Origin: Limanda limanda
Taxonomy: Eukaryota > Chordata > Actinopteri > Pleuronectiformes > Pleuronectidae
Length of the DNA stretch: 64,000 nucleotides
Assembly: GCF_963576545.1 (NCBI RefSeq)
Contig: NC_083649.1
Location: forward strand, 10,297,146 to 10,361,145
Direction of reading: 5' to 3'
The first letter of the stretch is position 1. Every line of letters begins with the position of its first letter. The notes beneath the pieces were generated by a model. It did not search any database and was not told the origin of the DNA. It worked only from the letters and a program-made list of their open reading frames with translations. Below, piece after piece: positions 50,108 to 64,000 of this stretch. A program made the position numbers and the translations under genes.

Positions 50108-50212
50108 ACTCCTTTTTTTCTTTTTTCCTTACCCACCTCTCTTCCTTATCCTCTTCCTCCTCCCCCTCCTCCTCCTCCTCCATCTCCTCCTCTTCTTTTC
50201 CTCTCTGACTCA
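50108..50212. repeat. polypyrimidine tract (CTT/CCT rich)
   Basis: About 100 bases almost free of purines on the plus strand. The Ser/Leu-rich and Glu/Gly-rich frames across it are artefacts. Confidence 0.7.
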
Positions 50213-52289
50213 CAGATGACTCCTCCACCACCGACACCACCACCAATGACATCACCACCCCCCTCCCTGGCACTTTGTTGTGGTGAATCATACTGTACGT
50301 TGAGATTTTTCTTCTCTCCTGCTCCCGTCTTCAGCCAACCAGCGGGGCGAAGCCTGAATGTCAGCCGATCATTCATTAAATGGGACTCGAGTCGCTGAGG
50401 CGTCTGTCTCTGACGACTGTGACTGATAGGTAGGTAGGTTACCTCAGTGATGTCATCCATTAGAAGGTATATCCAGTTATGTTACTAAACAGATTAGACA
50501 CACTCAGACCGGTCTGGTGATTGCATTCGGAGGAAGACATCAGCCTCCCGCGTGGACAACATCCTTTTTCTGCTTTTTCACATATCATGTCTGTCTGCAG
50601 TTTTCTAGATGCAAACGTGTCCCAGTGTGAAAAGCCCTGAAAGTTTAAACACGTCTGAAGATGGACGAGAAGAAACAGGGATATAAATATTACATGTTTT
50701 GAAATATGAGGAAAGAAACTCTCTATATATCAAACCCCCTTAGATACATACAATTTATCAAACACTACCTTTGTAACAAGAAATCTGAATATATTATTTA
50801 CGCTGAATAACTTCCACTTACATGGCTACAGTGATTCTATATTAATTCCTTAATATTTTGTATTTAACATACATTTCGTGATAATGGATTTCTTTATTAT
50901 GATTTTGTTCTTTCATGATTTTCTTTCTCACATTTCCAGATTCTGCGACGTTCAAATAAATGGTTGACCAGCCCTTCTGTGTTTCCTGCTAATCCTCCAT
51001 TGACAATACTGTAATGTCATCATATCCCTCCTTCTGTTTTCCTTCTTGCGTGGCATTATTTAGTCTATGATGTGAAAAACGACCCTTGTTCCTCTCTTCA
51101 CCACTGACTTCCACAGTCTGCTGACCAGAGAAGTTCTGCAGACGTGTCTGAAAGTCATCAGACACAAATCGGTGGCGTCGTCTGTGTTATTCCTGGTGAA
51201 GAGTGTCGGTGAATGGCCCCGGTTAATGACATGCCGCGGAGGGAAGTGTTTATCCCTGACTTCATTCTGTAGTGATGTCAGAAACTCCAGTGTGAAGTCA
51301 CTGGGGTTTATATTGTTTCTCCACCTTATTACTGTGTGGCATTATATGACAATGTGTAATGTACTTTATGCATTCTATTATATTAAAATAAAGCTGTTTC
51401 GTGCAAATTTACCTGAATTTTGACTAAATCAGCTAAAGTAAATGCTGAATAATACATGTTTCTATTCATTATGTGAATATGAGGAGTTGGTTCATTGAAA
51501 TAAGCAGCTGAGGCCCCTAATTCACTGGTATGGTTCCATTAAACCATCACAGTAGAAGAGGGTGAGATGACAAGATTTCCAGTAAAAAACGAGCAATGAA
51601 AAGTGATGTCGAAAACATAGCTTAAATATGAGATTTATGTTTCGTACATTAATTCATTTTAAGGTTAGTCATCTCCTGATCACTCCAGATGTTTTCTCGG
51701 ATGGAGTGGGAACTTTAGTGCACTTTAATTTACATGCTTCATGTAAGTCACGATTTATTCACTAATTTGAAAAACGTAGTCTTTTTTTTATTCTTAAATA
51801 AAAAATGGTGGATGGAACCCGCCTCTACTGCCACTTACTACAATGTGTCATGCATGCATTGTGTGGTGATATCGTATTATAGTTCATTTGCATCTCTCTT
51901 CTACTCACAAGTTTTGGTCGAGCATTGTCCGTCCCCATTGTCTGTCAGGACACTTTCACGCACACTTCTCGACAACAGTTTAATTACTGTCACAAATCAG
52001 TGCTCTTGGCAGTCCAGCTCATATTTGCCTGCACACGCTGTAACCATGGCAACAGTAAAACCTTGAACAACTCACACGTATTGGTGAAACTAACTCTCGA
52101 ACGTGTCGGTGCGTATTGAATTCGCCCGAGATTTTTTGAGTTTTTGTTGTGTCACTTTCAAGTCTAGGTGCTGATAATTGTGTTGTATTTGAACGTGTTG
52201 TATTGTGTTATTGCATTCTACTGGAATGTATAATATTCTACTGGTGTTAAGAGGTTTGTGTTTGCTCTCCTGTTGTGAATCCACCTGCT

Positions 52290-52290
52290 G

Positions 52291-52323
<33 letters not shown>

Positions 52324-52518
52324 TGTGAATGAAGCCTTGCTGTGCTATGACGAGAGGCTGGCTGAATGGGAGGGAGCGATGGACGGGTGAATGGGAGAGA
52401 CGCGTGTGGCGAGGGAGGGGAGGAATGGAGGCTACGTCACATTACGTTTCCGCAGTGCATCAAGGGAACTGGTCTGTCTGTGACTCATACCATCAGGATG
52501 GTAGGGGGAGGAGGGGGG

Positions 52519-52572
<54 letters not shown>

Positions 52573-52959
52573 AGGGCAGAGGGAGGAGGAGGAGACAGAG
52601 AGGAAGAGGATGAGGAAGAGAGGAAAGGGAAAGGAGGGGGTCTGGTCTTTTTTTGTCCCATCTTTGTTTTTTTTTTCTTCCCCTCCCTTCTCCATCGCTC
52701 CATCCCCCATCAGTGATGTAATACAGGTGACCTATTCATCACAGGGAGGGAGCCTCTCCTCTCCTCTCCTCTCCATCCATCTCTGTCTCCCCTCCTCTCT
52801 CTCTCTCTCCTTCCTCTCTCCTCCCTCTCTCCTTGCTCAGCTGACTGGCTGGATGCTTGAATGAACAGACCTCTCCTCCTCCTTTTTTTTTTATTGCGAC
52901 AGGGGGGGGAGGAGGGGATGACACAGGAAGCCAGAGGAGGAAAGAATGAGCGATAAAGA

Positions 52960-53001
<42 letters not shown>
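52290..53001. repeat. cluster of (CT)n and (GA)n arrays and polypurine/polypyrimidine tracts
   Basis: (CT)14 at 52290-52318, (GA)n at 52519-52568, an AGG-rich run to about 52640, CTCCT runs at 52750-52840 and (GA)n at 52964-53001. The CT and GA arrays are mutually complementary and can pair within one strand. Confidence 0.85.
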
Positions 53002-56810
<3,809 letters not shown>

Positions 56811-56912
56811 CTCCCGTTTATTCCCGTATATTCCCGTTTATTCCCGTTAATTCCCGTTAATTCCCATTGAAAGTTTCCAACTTTGAATATTCCCGGAATT
56901 TTGCAACCCTAG
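56811..56912. repeat. six-unit decamer array TTCCCGTTWA ending in a transposon-like terminus
   Basis: Exact 10-base period at 56811-56870 (CTCCCGTTTA, TTCCCGTATA, TTCCCGTTTA, TTCCCGTTAA twice, TTCCCATTGA). It is followed by GAATATTCCCGGAATTTTGC and AACCCTAG. The complement starts CTAGGGTTGCAAAATTCC, which resembles hAT-type transposon ends. The other end was not located. Confidence 0.55.
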
Positions 56913-57370
56913 TTCCAGCTCCAACACGATTCTACTCAGCAACACTTGCCATTGTTCTGAATTAAACACCAGAGAATTAGTGAATAAGCGAACCAGACAC
57001 TCAACACCTGCATGGAAACTCTACCGCCACCAGTGTTTCGGCGATGTAATTGCAGCGTGACTCACACACACACCTATGCACAACTATGAATGCTCAGCCC
57101 GGTGCGTTGATTACATACGTACCTATGACGTGGCTTCGACGCAGAAGCGTGAATCAGCCTTCGGTCAGACGTGCTCTTGAATCCGTCTCTTCTGTTGAGT
57201 TGTGATGAACACCTACATCTAGGGCTTATGGGAAATTCTCGTACATTTGAAAACGAATGTACCTTTGAGAAATGCTCTGTTTCAGGGCTGGGTTATAAGT
57301 TGTTGTTGTTACTAATGCCCTGTGCACACAAATTAAAATATTTAGAAAAACTCGATGGCGTCACAGCTTA

Positions 57371-58103
57371 CTTTGTATATGCCCACTGTTGCTTTATGTG
57401 ATGTGCAAGCAACTAAAACAATGGCTTTAATAATATCATAATCATAATAATAAAGAAATAGAATATTGAAATCAAACAAAGCGTATTCAAATTCTGACAT
57501 TGAAATATAATTAAATAGATTAAAAAAGCTGTAACAATACCATTTTTTAAAAAGAACTATAAATAGAGACGAACATTTTTAAAACATAATAACAGCAGAT
57601 GTTATTGAATACAATTTTAAATTATAAGCAATAGAGTAATGTCTATAAACCATTCTTATTCAAAAGCCAGTTTAAAAAGAAGACTTTTAAGCTGGCGTTT
57701 GAAAATTCCTTCACTGCCGGCTGCTCTCCTGACTTTTGCTCTTTGTATATTCCCACTGTTGCTTTATGTGATGTGCAAGCAACTAAAACAATGGCTATAA
57801 TAATATCATAATCATAATAATAAAGAAATAGAATATGGAAATCAAACAAAGCGTATTCAAATTCTTGAAATATCATTAAATAGATTTAAAAAGCTGTAAC
57901 AATACCATTTTTTAAAAAGAACTATAAATAGAGAGCATACATTTTTAAAACATATTAACAGCAGATGTTATTGAATACAATTTTAAACTATAAGCAATAG
58001 AGTAATGTCTATAAACCATTCTTATTAAAAAGCCAGTTCAAAGAGAGGACTTTTAAGCTGGCGTTTGAAAATTCCTGCACTGCCGGCTGCTCTCCTGACT
58101 TTT
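57371..58103. repeat. tandem duplication, two copies of about 370 bp
   Basis: Copy 1 (57371-57740) and copy 2 (57741-58103) are nearly identical, differing by scattered substitutions and a 5-base gap near 57497/57865. Each runs from CTTTGTATAT through CCGGCTGCTCTCCTGACTTT. The unit is AT-rich and non-coding. Confidence 0.9.
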
Positions 58104-61100
58104 CTTTTACATTTGATCCGAGGAGCCAGACTGAACATGAGGAGAAGCCAGACGCAGCATGCAGCTCGGCATGACACGGGAAAAGACTACAGGGCTGGAG
58201 GCTGTTGAGACAGTTTACTGCCCGCAGCTACGGAACTGGTCTGATGAGGTTGTTTGCTCGACAGTGATAAAATGAAGTTACACAATCAAACAACCGTGGA
58301 AAGCGTGCATGTAAAAAAAAGAAAGAAAAAAGGACGCCACGCAAAAAAAGTGAGAGAAGTATAAAAGAAATCCAGTAGGAAGATGAGCAAACCAAATGTA
58401 AAAACTATACGGTGACGTGACTGTGAAGATCCATGATGATGACGCTGATGACAACTACAGATCAATAATCATGGCGACGGGATGTGTAGTAAACCTGTCA
58501 CGTCTGTTTTTTCACGCATTTCACTCGGCCAACGTCATGGTGCAGAAAACAGAAAGTCTCCTGGCTGGAAGGAGGATGGACGGATCTGTTGAAGGGAGAG
58601 AGGGACATACATTTTACATGATGGAAATACCTCCTGGAAACTTCACTGGCAGTGGCAACAGCGGCGGCGGTGGTGGTGGTGGAGGTGGTGGTGGGGGGGA
58701 GGGGGCTGTACTTGCTCATGCGTGTGAGGTGCGTTCATTATTATTCCATGCCTTCCTCGGCTTGACTAATGGGAGCACTGGGCCCCGTGCTTCCCCGCTG
58801 GGCTGGAGGAGGCATGGAAATAAGATACAGGGTGTGTGAGTCAGTCCGTGGTCATTACAAATTAACAAGCAGCTGGTAACCTACACACTGTCTGCAACCC
58901 GAGCTGCACATCTTTAATCAGGGCGACTTGGAAAGTCTACGTGTACGTAGCTTTTCTTATTGTGCAGGTTGGTTAATCACTAGTATGTAATATGCAGATA
59001 GAATCTACAAGGTAAACCCTTCATGTGACCAGCTCCATGATGTTTGTATTTGACCTTTTGGTGACCTCCTTTGTCAAGTTGTGGTTTCACTACTTTTGGC
59101 AGAAAAGCAGCATTTTAAAGGAGACATACCCTTTTTCAGTTTTTTTTCTTTGTGTATGCAAAAAGTATGTTAACTCAAAAAGCCTGCCTCCCAAAAACAC
59201 ATTTACATGATCCACGTCTAACCACTGATCAGGCACCCCCCCCTAACAAAGCCAGGTAAAGCTACATGCGCCAGAAGTGGTTGACCAATCACAACAGAGC
59301 GGAGCAGACTGGGAGTTATTTGGAGGGGTGGGGGTGGGGCCCTTAAAGATACAGGATCTAAAACCAGGCATTTCAGACAGAGGCTGAAAAGAGGAGCTGC
59401 AGCAATGGACAGTGTGAGGAAAGCGATGTGTTTTCTGAACAGTAGAGTAAAAACTCAAATTACAATTTTAATTATGAACTTGAGAATAACATGTCTGCTT
59501 TAACTTTCACAGTTTCAGTGTGATCTCTAACTTTAGCTAAAATAAGCAAGCCTTAACCAGCGAGCTCTGTTCTGTTTGTACTATTTTGGTCAGATATGGC
59601 AAACATTCAAAACATGGCTGATATGTATAGTAATCACTGTCAGGACTCTTCTCATACTGATGTGCTGATATTTTTCTGTGGTCATCATTTAATCTGCAGA
59701 CTGATCCTCAACAACCCAGATTCCAGGGGTGTATCCTGGGTCAGGGCAAGGGAGGAACTGGCCCCTGAAGTGCCCCTGTCCTGTCAGTGGTCTTATAATA
59801 AAACATTTATTATTTAAGATTCTTTCAAGTACACAATGTGCTGGAACATTTTTTCATAATATATTCAATTATGTGGACTAAAGTAAAACAAGGACTGAAA
59901 TAAATGTGCAGATTCCTGAATCACAATCTGCCACAGCTACTTTCTCTACTGTGTTGTGCTGAATTTGTCTGTTGAATTATTAAAAAATCAATCAAAAGCT
60001 TTGGTACTTTTATTTTTAACAAGTCATTTATCTGTTTGAAATAACACGCTTCTCAGGCCAATGTTGGGTTATACATTAGACCACAGTGAATCATGATTAG
60101 TGCTCCATTTTATAGCTCCCATGAGCAGCTTTCTATCAGACTGGTTTATTATTTTACCTCCTTGACGTGTTCTCCTTCCAGTCCAGCAGCGAACGATGTG
60201 TGAAGATCTTGTTGGAAAATGAGCCCGAAACCGACGCAGGGAGCCAAAAGAAAGTTAATTGTTCTTGTACATCACCCGGCTGACACTGTTTCAAGTTGTT
60301 TATTTATTACCTAATATGACGGCTATTTGTTCCTTTAAAAAAATCTTCAGAACGTAAGATACAAGCATCGCTGGGCTTTAGTTTTTCTTTAACTTCTCCA
60401 AATATGTGCTACTTTTATGAGCAGACAGGTCAGCCGCTGACAGATGTGAAGTGCCACAGGAACAGCGAGTCATTGTGAGGCACTGGCCAGAGGAAGAGAG
60501 GAAGAGGAGAGGTAATGAAGGTGTAATTTGCTAACCATCTGTGAGGTGCCTGGCTGCCCTGGGGGTTTCCTCTTCTCCGGAACTCCCCCTCTGCAGGGGC
60601 ACAGGTGCTGGAGAGAAGAGGAGGAGGAGGAGGAGGAAGAGGAGGAGGAGGAGGAGGAGGCTGCTATGGACGCAAGAGAGGGGTGAAGTAGTAAACGTAA
60701 CAGAATAAAAAAAAAGAAAAACAGAAGGGAGAAAGATAAGGGTGGTGGGAGGGAGAGAGATGGAAAAAAGATAACTTGACGAATAAATAACCTTCTCTCA
60801 ATGACGTGACATTGCCATAAGAAAGGTTTGGTTTAGACACAAAAACATAACTCTAAACTAAATTATTCGTAAATTTATATTTGTCAGCAATTCTTAAAAT
60901 GTTATATCTTTTGATTACTCCACATACACACATATATTTACTTAATCGTGTAAGTGTTTCTTTCAAACTGGATGTGGTTTGTACTATAGTACTTATATTT
61001 CAAAATTCCTGTGCTTTTTGTTTTAAAAATAAATTAATTCGCAGCACATTGATTTTAGCACCTAACTCAACCATATTGTGCATATGTGTATAAATAAAGA

Positions 61101-62636
61101 TCAAGGTTACCATAAGTAACTCTGGGCTTTGAGGACTTTCCTGTCGTCATGGTCTCATCAATCTGACCCCGACCTCCTCCCTGGTTTTGGGGCGTTTGCT
61201 GAAACTACTGATGTCAACTGTCTCACACAACCTGTAGTCATAGTTACAATAAAACATAACTATGGGTTGTAATAAACTGCTTCCGCAAACGACCTCTGCG
61301 GCTGCATTTTCTATGGTAGGACGGTCTCAGAAATTAGAGAGCAAAGGGAAGTGGGCATGGAAAAATCAACAAAATAGAGGTAGGGATGATGCAATTATTG
61401 GAGAAGAAGACAATACTTCGGGAAAGGAAGGATTATTATCAATCTTTTGGGAAATAATCCACATTATGGTAATGACATTGGAGGGAGAAATCTTGAAAAA
61501 TGTCTGTTTTTCTGTTTCTCCAGCGCGCTGTTCCAACAGCCTTCAACAGTTCAACTATTCCTCTTGTTTATGGTTTTACTATTCTACAGCCAAGCCATTT
61601 TCTCTTCCATGAAAACCTCTTTTCTCCATCTTTCACCCACTGCTTTCCGTCCTTACGCTCTGCAAGAACTCACCGCCGTCTTTTCCTTCCTTTTCGTTCC
61701 GTCCCATTCCACAACAATCATCACTTTACATCATCTCTATCCCTGCTCCTTCGATTTAATTCTTGGAATAAAAAATAAAAAAAATCATTCCAGTATTCTA
61801 AAGGTTGTGTTCAGTTCTAAAACAGAATACTACTTAAGTTTCTGCGTGGTTATGGGAGGACAGTCTCAAGAATTACTGAACATACAAAGAATGATGTCAA
61901 CATAACTTTGACATTAACTCTACATCCGGTAGACATTTGAATTTGTGTAGAGTAATTTTTCTGTCCAACCAATTAAGTCCAATATTAACTCGCTGTTTTG
62001 CTCAGTCTATGTTTAATGGTTGGTTGCTAATTTTTCTTTCTGCTGTTAAGTGTTGGATAGGAAATGTATAGAGTCAGTTTTCAGAGCCTTCTGCTTCAAA
62101 CAGCTGCTGCTCTGGAGCAAACTTAGGCCACAATAGTTATCACTTTTGAAACGTTTACACTACTCTATAGTTTCCGAGCCCCTCAATTGGAGAACTTTGA
62201 AAAGGCTTCTACACTTATTTTAGTTTGAGATGTTTAGAAACAATGACAAAGCCGTTTCCTGATTTTGTAAGTCACGACTCGATTACTGGCCGTGAATGCA
62301 AAGCGACTTTCTATAACAATTTCCCCTCGTTTTTTTGGCTTAAGGAAAGAAATCCCTGCTCTTACTTTGTACTGTTTTGCGTTTGATGTATTTTCTGGAA
62401 CTAAGCAACCAACTGCAGAGCAGACAATATGCTTCCTGTTTACCCCAGCACACAAATACCCAATGTACGTGAATGATCATGCAATATACAGGTGTATAGA
62501 AATGGACAGAGATTAAAATGGGTCTTCGGGCGGAAACCATTTTTTTCCTAAAACGCTGGTTTAATACTATAAGTTATTAGAATGGATTTAGCCTAAACAG
62601 AAAAACTACAGGCTATAACCAAACCAATGAGCCAAA
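58104..62636. other. intergenic DNA, possible regulatory stretches
   Basis: No gene found. Simple repeats are a GGT/GGC run (58662-58702) and a GAG/AGG run (60611-60660). Stretches at about 58700-58960 and 60030-60480 are non-repetitive, of balanced composition and contain homeobox-, E-box- and GATA-like words; they are candidates for conserved non-coding DNA. An 8-base inverted repeat (CATAGTTA...TAACTATG) lies at 61238-61263. Confidence 0.35.
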
Positions 62637-63115
62637 TGTCACGATCCTGCCCCTGACAAAGGACACTTGCGGACTTCGTACTTTTGTGTTTGACCTTTGC
62701 TTCATGTTTTGGACTCATAGTCTCCTTGTGTTTGGACTTTGCTTTGTATATTTGGATTTTAATTTGTTGGCACATTTCCTGATTTATTAAGAAAATTTGT
62801 TCCTTGTGTGTCTCTCTTGCTTTACTTCCTGCATTTGTCTGGTTTTCCCTCCTCTGTTGATTACCTGCTCCGCCCTCAATAGCTTCACCTGTGTCTTGTT
62901 AACTGGTATAGTTAATCCTGGTGTTTCCTCTTTGCCAGTTCAACTCTTCAGTTCCTCAGTTCCTCCTTGTGTCCTTCCTTTATGCTTTTATTTTGGATAC
63001 CACGTCTACCCTAACTTTTGGATACATTTCTACTTTATTTGTAAGTCAAATTAAAGACTTATCTGTCTCCACGTGTCATCTGCATTTTCATCCTCATCTT
63101 GCTCTGGTCTCGACA
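62637..63115. mobile_element. candidate solo LTR or small retroelement
   Basis: Begins TGTCACGATCC and ends GGTCTCGACA, so the ends are TGTC...GACA. It is flanked by CAAA on both sides (62633-62636 and 63116-63119). The T-rich middle is followed by an ATTAAAGAC near the end, and the composition differs from its neighbours. Similar sequences are frequent in fish genomes. No coding sequence. Confidence 0.45.
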
Positions 63116-64000
63116 CAAAAATGTGCTAAAACACTTTAGACCTGTGTTGAGCTGCAGCTGTGGGATCGTTCTCTCAGAGTTCATCACTTTACATGAACCA
63201 TTTCACCCTTTCTTTAACTATACAAATATGAATTAGTGCATCTTTAGTCAGAAAGTAGTCTCTTTGTGTTAAATGATGTGAGCACCAATAACTAAATCTG
63301 TTCCCTTCGTTTGTTTTGTGATGTCGGCAGAAATCTCAGCAGATGAAACCGTGGCTAGACGCTGTTAAACCTACACTAAACCACATATCGAGCTAAAATA
63401 AAGAAGCCCTACAAAATCATCCCCTTCCCTTCATATACCCTTGTATCTCCTGTCAATCGGCCTGCCATGTAACCCCCATCTCACCCTGTAAACTCCTCAC
63501 TTCCCCTTGAACATGTAGTCTCCGTGGAGGTGGCGGTGGCTGGGATCCTTCCTGCTTTGAAGCGCTCCAGTCAGCCGTGTTGCCTCCGACTGCCTCTGCC
63601 TCTGAGGGGCATATAATGGCTTTAAGACGCCCTGGCTTCCTCCATAATGACTGCTTCCTCTGCTCTTGTCCTGTCCTGGCTGGCTGGGTGTGTGGGTGGC
63701 TGGCCGGCCACCTGACAGGCCTGCCAGTGCTCCGCTAGCATCTGCAGTATCACTACAAAACTCCTCTGTCGTGTGCCGGAATCTTTCCTTGTACACGAGG
63801 GTCCCTTATGGTTAATATTTAGCTGTATGTGGCTGTTTACTGCTTCCTTGCTTGATGCCATTGCAAGTTGCTGTTTATGTGCATATTATTTTCGCAGTAA
63901 CTTCCAGTAACTGTGTGGATAATAACTGGTTAGTTTACTTGTTGACTAGCTGTCGGGATGCATTGTGTCTTTATTGCCCGGCTGTTTGACCGGCTGATTA
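63116..64000. other. intergenic DNA at right edge
   Basis: Nothing gene-like was recognised. The part at 63500-63760 is GC-richer, with CTGGCTGGCTGG and GGCCGGCC words, but shows no splice-flanked frame with a known family. Confidence 0.4.

Noticed and set aside
58417..58839. 140-codon frame with a poly-glycine tract
   Set aside because: The glycine run is a GGT/GGC simple repeat, and the flanks show no splice sites or known domain.

Overview
The window reads as euteleost (ray-finned fish) nuclear DNA. Vertebrate genes with compact GT-AG introns are embedded in AT-rich sequence with long CA/GT, GA, TCTA and AT microsatellites, L2-type LINE 3' tails, small inverted-repeat transposons and a Gmr1-like LTR retrotransposon, all typical of fish genomes. 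No prokaryotic features, CRISPR arrays, tRNAs or rRNAs were found.

Layout, left to right. The left edge holds the first coding exon of zcchc10 (minus strand, 695-735), which runs off the window. It faces hspa4 (plus strand, 19 coding exons, 3103-16926, 837 aa Hsp110-family chaperone). A palindromic transposon (2347-2808) lies between them, close to the hspa4 promoter. Next is rnf14 (plus strand, 8 coding exons, 19726-22893, 483 aa RBR ubiquitin ligase). A degenerate Ty3/gypsy-type element on the minus strand (23685-28163) sits just past the rnf14 3' end. Its domain order is gag-protease-integrase-reverse transcriptase, i.e. integrase before RT. Then come a poly(U)-specific endoribonuclease gene (endou-like, plus strand, 6 coding exons, 31325-35875, 282 aa) and ndfip1 (plus strand, 7 coding exons, 38305-45336, 210 aa NEDD4-family adaptor). 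From about 46.6 kb to the right edge I find no protein-coding gene: only microsatellites, MITE and LTR-like insertions, a tandem duplication, and a few stretches that look like candidate regulatory DNA.

The four multi-exon gene models were assembled by reading splice sites by eye. Each keeps an open frame across every junction, and each total length is a multiple of three. One hspa4 intron (intron 6) needs a GC-AG splice pair. The genes do not form an operon-like unit. They share loose themes (protein folding, ubiquitin ligation, ligase adaptor, RNA turnover), but their adjacency is best explained by inherited synteny: in human, ZCCHC10/HSPA4 and RNF14/NDFIP1 both lie in 5q31. Human RNF14 and NDFIP1 are separated by GNPDA1. 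Here that interval holds the retrotransposon and the endoribonuclease gene, and no gnpda1 was seen.

I did not find a convincing wholly new molecular system. The observations most worth following are the Gmr1-like element with its domain order and lesions, an ATG-TAA start-stop element directly abutting the rnf14 start codon, the promoter-like CpG-rich block inside hspa4 intron 13, and recurring GCTAGC/GTTAGC clusters just downstream of three promoters.
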